10,624 bases of DNA from FEN-987 sp035524675 (GTDB lineage: Archaea > Thermoproteota > Bathyarchaeia > 40CM-2-53-6), in NCBI GenBank assembly GCA_035524675.1, contig DATKOK010000177.1, forward strand, positions 1 through 10,624, written 5' to 3'. The translations under genes and the position numbers were made by a program. Below the pieces are notes generated by a model that searched no databases, was not told the DNA's origin, and saw nothing but the letters and a program-made list of their open reading frames with translations. Positions 5,968 to 10,624 of the stretch are shown here, piece after piece. Every line of letters starts with the position of its first letter. Within the stretch, counting starts at the first letter, position 1.

Positions 5968-7521
5968 TTACTCGGGGGGTATCTCTTTGAATGCGAGCCC
6001 AATGTCGATCCCACGTTTACCATAATACAACTTCGATGCGAGGTAGATTACCAAGCCTGCTATAAATGAAACAATGATGTAACCGTATGCGAAATTGTTT
6101 CCACCCCAGACGCCTGGATTGCCCAGATACTCGTAGGTTAGGAACACGTAGAACATGGACATGAGAATTCCGCATACAGCTAGAATACTCTTGGCGCCCC
6201 CCTTCTCTTTGCGGAGCGCGTACAGTGTGACTGCTACCCCGACGAAAATGAAGTAGATGACCGCTGACAGAACGACACCGAAGAGCGATGAAAGTGGTCC
6301 ATAGAGGAATGCTGATATGGCAACAAACCCAACCGTGAGTACTAGGTCGATGAGATGCGCCGCCACTGGTGAGCTGAAGTTCGGGCTGACGTATGCGAAC
6401 CTTGCTGGCAAGTAACGATCGAAAGCTTGTGCGAACACATACCGGGCGAATATGATCACCGCATACGCAAGGATCGCGATATTCCAAACGATCCATCCGA
6501 GGCCGATAAGCCATGCAATCGCCGGAGAACTGGCTACTCCCATAGCTAAGGTCCAGAAATTGAAGGAATAGTTGAAAACGAGCGTGGGGTTAGCGAGCGC
6601 GGCGTTGGTGAATCCCTGTCCGCCGACAGAATACATGGCTCCGAAGCCCGCTGTTAGGAGAATTGTGCTTAAGATTGCTGCAATCGGGACGTTCCATCTT
6701 ATCGCCTCCTTACCTTTGATTTCAGACGCGACTGCGGGACCGGCCACGATCCAGGGGTACACGTAGATTGCGAAGAAGGGGAGGATGAAGAGATTAGGTT
6801 GTAAATCGAAAACTCCGCCCGTATACGAGTTGGCTACTTGAGTGTAAGTCGTGTTTGACCCTATACTCTGCAAGAACGACATGTACCCCTGCACGCCCTG
6901 GTTTCCAGCTGAGAGGAGGGTGCCGATAGCCAATACCATAGTTACGATTCCGATAGCTGTGAAAACCGATACGATCCTGTAACCGGCTTTTGGTCTGACA
7001 ATGTTGACGGCGATTAGTAGAACGAAGATTCCGGTTCCTAACAGGAATTGACTCATAGGGTCCGCTCCGGAAAGGTTGCCTGGAAGCGCGAGAGGCAGCA
7101 TGCTCTCGTATCCTAGCGAAACCCCAACGGATCCAATCGCGAATACAGTTGAGAGTATACTCAACGCTATGAATGACAGGGTTTGTAGGGTGAAACCCAT
7201 CAAAGTTAACGCGCACGCAAACATAGGGTGAAGGTTTCTGGAAATCCAAACGTAGTCCCCTCCCGTTCTCGGAATCCTCTGCGTCATGATAGTGTAGACG
7301 ATAACCTGCGGAATCGAGAGAACGAAGCCCAGCAAGGTCGCGTAAACAAGGTTGACACCGGAGATCGACGGCAATAGTGCCATAGTGAAACCGATAGTCG
7401 CCAACGCTGCCCCTGTTGACATGCTGCTCACGTTGAGAGCGATTGCATCGTAGAGAGTAACCGATTTGATTAATCCGGTCGCTTCGCGAACGAAAACCTT
7501 CGGTCCTTTAGAAGACGCCAA
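5968..7521 (-). CDS. APC-superfamily amino-acid/nucleobase-type permease
   Basis: A membrane transporter of about 517 residues with roughly 12 hydrophobic segments. It opens with KVFVREATGLIKSVTLYDA, the characteristic cytosolic lead-in to helix 1 of archaeal APC permeases, and has the IPRTGGDYVWISRNLHP loop between helices 2 and 3. A conserved ARYVFAQAFDRYLPARFA stretch lies near helix 8. APC proteins import amino acids or related solutes using ion gradients. The substrate is not decidable from sequence; the adjacent deaminase makes a nitrogenous base or amino acid plausible. Start choice: a TTG at 7545 is possible, but the TATA box at 7558-7566 predicts transcription from about 7536. The TTG at 7521 (MASSKGPKVFVREATG) therefore fits better and matches the usual N-terminal length. 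The charged, soluble C terminus (KLYYGKRGIDIGLAFKEIPPE) is cytosolic. Confidence 0.88.
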   Translation of the reverse strand: MASSKGPKVFVREATGLIKSVTLYDAIALNVSSMSTGAALATIGFTMALLPSISGVNLVYATLLGFVLSIPQVIVYTIMTQRIPRTGGDYVWISRNLHPMFACALTLMGFTLQTLSFIALSILSTVFAIGSVGVSLGYESMLPLALPGNLSGADPMSQFLLGTGIFVLLIAVNIVRPKAGYRIVSVFTAIGIVTMVLAIGTLLSAGNQGVQGYMSFLQSIGSNTTYTQVANSYTGGVFDLQPNLFILPFFAIYVYPWIVAGPAVASEIKGKEAIRWNVPIAAILSTILLTAGFGAMYSVGGQGFTNAALANPTLVFNYSFNFWTLAMGVASSPAIAWLIGLGWIVWNIAILAYAVIIFARYVFAQAFDRYLPARFAYVSPNFSSPVAAHLIDLVLTVGFVAISAFLYGPLSSLFGVVLSAVIYFIFVGVAVTLYALRKEKGGAKSILAVCGILMSMFYVFLTYEYLGNPGVWGGNNFAYGYIIVSFIAGLVIYLASKLYYGKRGIDIGLAFKEIPPE

Positions 7522-7557
7522 GCAACATCCGCTTGCATGGCTCAAGCGTGGCTGATT

Positions 7558-7567
7558 CTATTTATGC
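7558..7567 (-). promoter_or_regulatory. TATA box for the APC permease gene
   Basis: On the minus strand GCATAAATAG (7558-7567) is a strong archaeal TATA box. It places the transcript start around 7536, i.e. 3' of the longest possible start codon at 7545. This is the argument for the shorter permease reading frame starting at 7521 with a leader of about 15 nt. Confidence 0.55.
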
Positions 7568-7962
7568 CTTCTCAGAGCACCTGAACTCAAGAAGAGTAAT
7601 GTGAGACGCGAGCTTTCCGGTTCAAATTCTGTTTCCAGTCAAATGAAACGTCTTAGATCGTAATCTGTAACTCAACCCGCAGTTGTCATGACTTACGTTA
7701 TTACGTTGTGTAAAGTATACGAGATGAGTATCCGGTTGAGGTTCTTTGTGTCGGAGATTCAGTGGGCATCTGTTCCCCAATTGTGAACGCTTTCAGGAAT
7801 CATGAATTTGGTCATCCCAAATATAGAGCCTTAACGGATCGTTTGCAATTGCCACCTCTGTCATGGTGCCTATTTCCGGCTTCCCAACTAGAATCATGAT
7901 GCTAACTTCAGCAGTAGCTTCAGTTGTCGTGCTTGAACAGATTAGAGTGCGACAAGAAACCA
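7568..7962. other. Gene-poor intergenic stretch between permease and tRNA-Arg
   Basis: About 400 bp with lower GC than the neighbouring genes and no convincing reading frame on either strand. The best small candidate is an ATG frame at 7688-7786 (32 residues), with no ribosome binding site or recognisable motif. A GAGATGA box at 7721-7727 resembles the C box of archaeal guide RNAs, but no correctly placed CUGA box follows. The segment TTACGTTATTACGT at 7694-7707 contains a short direct duplication. I see no tRNA, CRISPR or insertion-sequence signal. Confidence 0.5.
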
Positions 7963-7994
7963 TATACCTGATTATCTGATAATTGCGTGCCTAA
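7963..7994. repeat. Dispersed 32-bp imperfect repeat, copy B, directly upstream of tRNA-Arg
   Basis: The match to 4123-4154 is 27 of 32 bases. This copy ends one base before the first base of the tRNA and contains a perfect inverted repeat, ATTATC-T-GATAAT (7971-7983), which copy A has only partly (ATTATC-T-AATAGT). It therefore covers the core promoter and 5' leader of the tRNA. The CATATAC at 7961-7967, partly outside the repeat, is the likely TATA box, about 30 nt ahead of the mature 5' end. Confidence 0.55.
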
Positions 7995-8027
7995 TGGGCC
8001 CGTAGTCGAGCCAGGATTAAGACACAG

Positions 8028-8046
8028 TGAGTTTCAACTCGTGTAA
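8028..8046 (+). other. tRNA-Arg intron 1, 19 nt, non-canonical position 29/30
   Basis: The intron TGAGTTTCAACTCGTGTAA interrupts the anticodon stem between G29 and G30. The splice motif is a textbook bulge-helix-bulge. The 5' bulge AGT (8026-8028) is cut AG|T. The 4-bp helix is ACAC (8022-8025) with GTGT (8041-8044), all Watson-Crick. The 3' bulge AAG (8045-8047) is cut AA|G. The intron's own hairpin is GAGT (8029-8032) with ACTC (8037-8040), loop TTCA. The exon placement is unique because no bases repeat at the two junctions. Confidence 0.88.
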
Positions 8047-8054
8047 GCCTTCGG

Positions 8055-8069
8055 AGCTAAAGCGATGAA
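8055..8069 (+). other. tRNA-Arg intron 2, 15 nt, canonical position 37/38
   Basis: The intron AGCTAAAGCGATGAA follows G37. Its bulge-helix-bulge has 5' bulge GGA (8053-8055, cut GG|A), helix CTTC (8049-8052) with GATG (8064-8067) containing one U-U mismatch, and 3' bulge AAA (8068-8070, cut AA|A). The internal stem is only GC/GC around TAAA. The AGC at 8055-8057 repeats at 8070-8072, so sequence alone would allow a shift of up to three bases; the bulge geometry selects 37/38. Confidence 0.82.
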
Positions 8070-8145
8070 AGCCTGGGATCCGGGGTTCGAATCCCCGCGG
8101 GCCCGCCATCCTCCACCTCACTGGAGCAGAACTATACAGTGCTGA

Positions 8146-8160
8146 GATTAGTTTGGTTTT
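8146..8160 (+). terminator. Possible T-rich terminator of tRNA-Arg
   Basis: A T-rich stretch ending in TTTT (8157-8160) lies about 50 nt after the CCA end. Archaeal transcription often ends at short T runs without a strong hairpin. The weak hairpin CACTG (8119-8123) with CAGTG (8137-8141) precedes it. Evidence is only compositional. Confidence 0.25.
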
Positions 8161-8241
8161 GGATGAAGTTTCGGGCGCCTTCGGTCAGAAAACTGCAAAT
8201 TCCTTCCCAGCGAGACTCGGAGAAAAGTGTAAATTGGCATT

Positions 8242-10434
8242 GTGGAAACGCCTTGTTCGGATTTGCATTTGCATCAACGTGTCCTCGTTCTAACGATCGC
8301 GCTTCTCATCATTCTACTGTTCAATTCTCAACTCGGTATCACTGTGCGAGGTGAAGCCAGTCAGAAGGCTGGAAGGTCGATCTCGATCCCGATTAGAGTT
8401 ATCTTGGTGGGTTTCAGTCAGGGCCAGATAGTCCCTGCTGATCTGGTTACAGGAACGAGCGGGGCGGCTCTGCCTAATTCGATTCCTCAGGCGGATCTTA
8501 GCAGCGGAAACGACACTGGCGACGTCTTTAAGCCGAATTACCAATTCGTTTTGGCTCCTTCATCTTTCAAGGGGAAGTTCGAAAATTACCTAAACTCGAT
8601 CGCACAAACAAAGACTGGTAACAACCCTTGGTTCTTTCAGACTGTGAAGGATCCGCAGAATTCTGAGTACCTCAATCAAGTACCCGTATCCATCACCTAT
8701 GTCGTGTATGATGCCAACAAGGTTGAAGATTGGCTTTGGAATAATAGTGCAAGTTTTGGCGGTATCCAGTCTGACGGATGGACGATCGTAATATCGTACC
8801 TGCCCGACTTACCGTCCGTAAGCTTCCAGGATGTCCACGATTTCCTGAGTAGCAACGGTAAAGCGTCGCTGTCGACTACACCGCACTATTATGGTCTCAA
8901 TGTAACAAGCCCAGATCTTGGTTACAAGTACCGGTACAGGGATTTCATGGATGCCTGGGGTGGTCATCATAGGATGTGGTTTGTTGATCTTAGCGCGGGG
9001 CCTGTCTTTAACTCGCAATGGGAGGATTTGCCGCTTCAAGTATCGTTGGGGGATAACAATATTGATCTGTCATCTGATTTTGGGCATCATTGGCTGACCG
9101 ATTACGTTAGCGATTACGTTACTCAAGCCACCTACAACTTCATTGCGCAAAGCTTCGTGTACTACCCGTACTATGCTAAGAATTACCAGGTCGACGTCTA
9201 CGTTCTAGATGACCGTAACCAGACTGATGTGGCTGCGTTGCCGATAGAGAATACTGTTAACAAGAGCGTCATTCAATCAGCCTTTGACGACCTAGTTCCT
9301 TACTCGCACGTAACGGTTAACGTCACGTTCCCGAAGGTTCCTTCCGATCTTGACTCGCTGATCAGAGCAAATTACTTGTATGCTGATTCATGGATTCACG
9401 GGGCGGTCTTCGCTTCACCACAGAGATACGGAGTAGTTAACCTCAGACCCATCTACAACTACATCCTAGCTCACATCACCCAGTTCGAACCCGCACCGTT
9501 CCTCAAAGATGATACCATGACCATTCCCGTCTTCGCCTTCGCATTCAGCAACGAAACATACTTTACAGATCCGAACAAGGCGAACATTGGCTTACTAGGA
9601 CAGATCGATTACGAGACCGGAGCACTACTTGGGGAAGCACTTCCGCAGTGTGTCATGATCAGCTACAACCAGTGGGAGTTCATGAGGGGTAGTTGGGTTA
9701 CTCCGCAACAATCAGGCAAGGGTATAGGGTTCACGCAGACGATCGTTCACGAGACAGGACACGAGTTTGGTCTGATGCATCCTCACGAGTATGGTAACGT
9801 CGGGGACTTCATCGCGTCCCCTATGGGCTACTTCACTGACGACTATAGGTTCAACCAAATCGACAAGGACACGATACGGCGGGCGCACGTAGATCAACTC
9901 TACTCGGTTACGAAGGCACTTTTGGCCAGCGCAAATTCGACTTCGCAGAGCCTCGTAGGCCAATTGAACGCTGATCTAGCTCAGACTGAAGCAGCCAGTG
10001 AACAGATGAATTACACGGACGCGCTCCATTCCGTACTAAACGCCTACCAGCTGGCTCGGCAAGCGGCAGGAAACCCGCCACTCTACGGCACTACTCCCTT
10101 GAGCACGCAAACTCCCGTGCAGTTCGTTGCGTTATCACAGTCTCAGACTGAAGAAACGTCAACAACCCAAACTGCACAAACGACCTCAGCAGGCGTCTCC
10201 ATATCTCACCGACTGACCGGGGTGGCTATACTTGGCCTCTTGATCACCGTGGTAGTAGTGGTTGTGGTACTGGGAAAGAGAAAGGCTAGCATGAAGAAAT
10301 CTACAACCCTGGAAGCCCCTACGATGTACCCGCCTGGAAGCGTCACGCAGCCAGCCGTCTTCTGCACTTCGTGTGGAGCGAGACTCGCTCCAGGAGCGCG
10401 GTTCTGCGGTGAGTGTGGGGCACGTCGAGAGTAG
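8242..10434 (+). CDS. Exported, membrane-anchored metzincin-type zinc protease with cytosolic zinc ribbon
   Basis: A 730-residue protein. Residues about 13-35 (RVLVLTIALLIILLFNSQLG) form a signal sequence, and a large extracellular region follows. The zinc site HETGHEFGLMH (503-513) is a full HExxHxxGxxH motif, with Glu504 as catalytic base and His503, His507 and His513 as ligands. SPMGY with Met528 follows 15 residues later as a likely Met-turn, so this is a metzincin-like protease. A helical Asn/Gln/Ala-rich segment (about 550-610) and a Thr/Ser/Gln-rich stalk (about 618-652) lead to a transmembrane helix (658-677, with a run of valines). Then comes a basic stop-transfer stretch (KRKASMKK) and a cytosolic zinc ribbon, Cys708/Cys711 and Cys722/Cys725. 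It probably cleaves extracellular protein; substrate and named family are not recognised. The GTG at 8242 is the longest start; TTG codons at 8263 or 8269 would give a more usual signal peptide. No strong promoter is visible. Confidence 0.85.
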   Translation: METPCSDLHLHQRVLVLTIALLIILLFNSQLGITVRGEASQKAGRSISIPIRVILVGFSQGQIVPADLVTGTSGAALPNSIPQADLSSGNDTGDVFKPNYQFVLAPSSFKGKFENYLNSIAQTKTGNNPWFFQTVKDPQNSEYLNQVPVSITYVVYDANKVEDWLWNNSASFGGIQSDGWTIVISYLPDLPSVSFQDVHDFLSSNGKASLSTTPHYYGLNVTSPDLGYKYRYRDFMDAWGGHHRMWFVDLSAGPVFNSQWEDLPLQVSLGDNNIDLSSDFGHHWLTDYVSDYVTQATYNFIAQSFVYYPYYAKNYQVDVYVLDDRNQTDVAALPIENTVNKSVIQSAFDDLVPYSHVTVNVTFPKVPSDLDSLIRANYLYADSWIHGAVFASPQRYGVVNLRPIYNYILAHITQFEPAPFLKDDTMTIPVFAFAFSNETYFTDPNKANIGLLGQIDYETGALLGEALPQCVMISYNQWEFMRGSWVTPQQSGKGIGFTQTIVHETGHEFGLMHPHEYGNVGDFIASPMGYFTDDYRFNQIDKDTIRRAHVDQLYSVTKALLASANSTSQSLVGQLNADLAQTEAASEQMNYTDALHSVLNAYQLARQAAGNPPLYGTTPLSTQTPVQFVALSQSQTEETSTTQTAQTTSAGVSISHRLTGVAILGLLITVVVVVVVLGKRKASMKKSTTLEAPTMYPPGSVTQPAVFCTSCGARLAPGARFCGECGARRE

Positions 10435-10451
10435 ATGCGGAGGGTCGTAAT

Positions 10452-10464
10452 GTCCCCCGGGGAC
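10452..10464. repeat. Short perfect inverted repeat downstream of the protease gene
   Basis: GTCCCC-C-GGGGAC at 10452-10464 is an inverted repeat with a single central base, 18 bp after the protease stop codon. As RNA it could form only a shortened hairpin, and no T run follows, so it may be an operator for the next gene or chance GC-rich symmetry. Confidence 0.3.
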
Positions 10465-10517
10465 AAGTACATCCTTATCATTCGCGCCAAATCGTAAACG
10501 ATGACGGATTGTGAATC

Positions 10518-10624
10518 GTGTTGCGGTGGCGCGTGTTCAGTCTAGGCCTACTGATTATCGTTGCGGGACTGTACGTTTTCAATCAGGGCACTCAGATTCT
10601 CACTCCAGTTGCGGAAATGACCGG
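10518..10624 (+). CDS. N-terminal part of a membrane/exported protein, truncated by window edge
   Basis: From the GTG at 10518 the frame reads MLRWRVFSLGLLIIVAGLYVFNQGTQILTPVAEMT and remains open to the end of the window. A basic start followed by the hydrophobic helix SLGLLIIVAGLYVF is a signal anchor or signal peptide, so the product is membrane-bound or exported. An in-frame stop (TGA, 10512-10514) limits upstream extension; a GTG at 10530 preceded by GGTGG is an alternative start. CTTATCATT near 10474-10482 may be the TATA element. With 35 residues no family can be named. Confidence 0.55.
   Translation, partial: MLRWRVFSLGLLIIVAGLYVFNQGTQILTPVAEMT

Larger units (their letters stand above)
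7996..8108 (+). tRNA. tRNA-Arg (anticodon UCG) with two introns, CCA encoded
   Basis: Acceptor GGGCCCG (7996-8002) pairs fully with CGGGCCC (8098-8104); G73 is at 8105 and CCA at 8106-8108. T8 and A9 are followed by D-stem GTC (8005-8007) with GAC (8021-8023), and the loop holds A14, G15, G18-G19 and the arginine identity base A20 (8016). The T arm is CGGGG-TTCGAAT-CCCCG (8081-8097), with the variable loop GGATC (C48 opposite G15). Unspliced, no anticodon stem forms. Removing 8028-8046 and 8055-8069 gives a perfect CAGGC / GCCTG stem around the loop CTTCGGA, i.e. C32, U33, anticodon UCG, G37, A38. Mature length is then 76 nt plus CCA, with three extra D-loop bases. Both removals are bounded by bulge-helix-bulge folds cut at the expected places, which makes the intron calls strong. 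Annotation software may miss this gene or misassign the isotype because of the 29/30 intron. Confidence 0.9.

Noticed and set aside
6017..6514. A 165-residue minus-strand frame inside the permease gene
   Set aside because: It is a frame-shifted shadow of the APC permease, with Arg/His/Ser-rich composition and no hydrophobic or domain pattern.
4123..7994. The two 32-bp repeats as attachment sites of an integrated element
   Set aside because: They lie upstream of the tRNA and not at its 3' end where integrases usually act, and no integrase or mobile-element gene lies between them.
8062..8069. C-box-like CGATGA in tRNA intron 2, suggesting a guide RNA inside the intron as in some archaeal tRNA-Trp genes
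   Set aside because: The intron is only 15 nt and no D box is present, so a box C/D RNA cannot fit; the bases are explained by the splice motif helix.
8024..8080. Reading the tRNA as a type II tRNA-Ser(UGA) with AGCC-TTCG-GAGCT as a long variable arm
   Set aside because: It leaves no valid anticodon stem and puts A at position 33; the two-intron tRNA-Arg(UCG) model pairs every stem and explains all bases.
8139..8354. A 71-residue frame just after the tRNA, overlapping the protease start
   Set aside because: It is out of frame with and overlaps the signal-peptide region of the protease, has no domain-like features and is rich in shadow-type residues (Ser, His, Arg).
10435..10497. A 20-residue frame beginning immediately after the protease stop
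   Set aside because: No ribosome binding site before its first ATG and no recognisable sequence; its central part is the inverted repeat at 10452-10464.
10501..10545. A 14-residue Cys-rich mini-frame (MTDCESCCGGACSV)
   Set aside because: It is too short to support and overlaps the better signal-anchor frame starting at 10518. The four Cys are intriguing but conservation would be needed.

Overview
The window reads as chromosome of an archaeon, most likely from the TACK side (Thaumarchaeota/Crenarchaeota-like). The evidence is a tRNA gene with two bulge-helix-bulge introns, one at a non-canonical position; an archaeal tRNA-splicing endonuclease subunit; an HTH-phosphoribosyltransferase regulator of an archaeal type; archaeal dUTPase/dCTP-deaminase and COG1001 deaminase homologues; TATA boxes about 25-30 nt upstream of start codons; and frequent TTG/GTG starts. 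The lineage cannot be fixed further from sequence alone.

Layout. 1-546: 3' part of a PuuE/allantoinase-type polysaccharide-deacetylase-fold protein, entering from the left edge. 598-1122: small membrane protein with a C-terminal zinc ribbon. 1119-1679 (-): tRNA-splicing endonuclease-family protein without the catalytic His. 1785-2810 (+): S-methyl-5-thioribose-1-phosphate isomerase (mtnA). 2807-3559 (-): HTH plus phosphoribosyltransferase regulator. 3658-4092 (-): short dUTPase of the dCTP-deaminase family. 4242-5957 (+): divergent adenine-deaminase-like amidohydrolase. 5968-7521 (-): APC-superfamily permease. 7522-7995: about 470 bp without a convincing gene. 7996-8108 (+): tRNA-Arg(UCG) with two introns and an encoded CCA. 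8242-10434 (+): secreted, membrane-anchored metzincin-type protease with a cytosolic zinc ribbon. 10518-end (+): start of a membrane protein that runs off the right edge.

How the genes may work together. The left two thirds is dominated by nucleobase, nucleoside and nucleotide functions: an allantoinase-like hydrolase, the MTA-salvage isomerase, a PRPP-binding-type regulator, dUTPase, an adenine-deaminase homologue and a permease. Most are transcribed alone from their own promoters, often in convergent pairs, so this is a neighbourhood and not an operon. The endonuclease subunit and the doubly interrupted tRNA-Arg make a second thread: a splicing enzyme that appears to be of the hetero-oligomeric type, and a substrate carrying an intron that requires broad specificity.

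The points most worth following are the tRNA-Arg with a 19-nt intron at 29/30 and a 15-nt intron at 37/38, the active-site changes in the deaminase (beta5 His to Cys) and the dUTPase (catalytic-Glu position to Met), and a 32-bp imperfect repeat found upstream of both the tRNA and the dUTPase/deaminase divergent pair.
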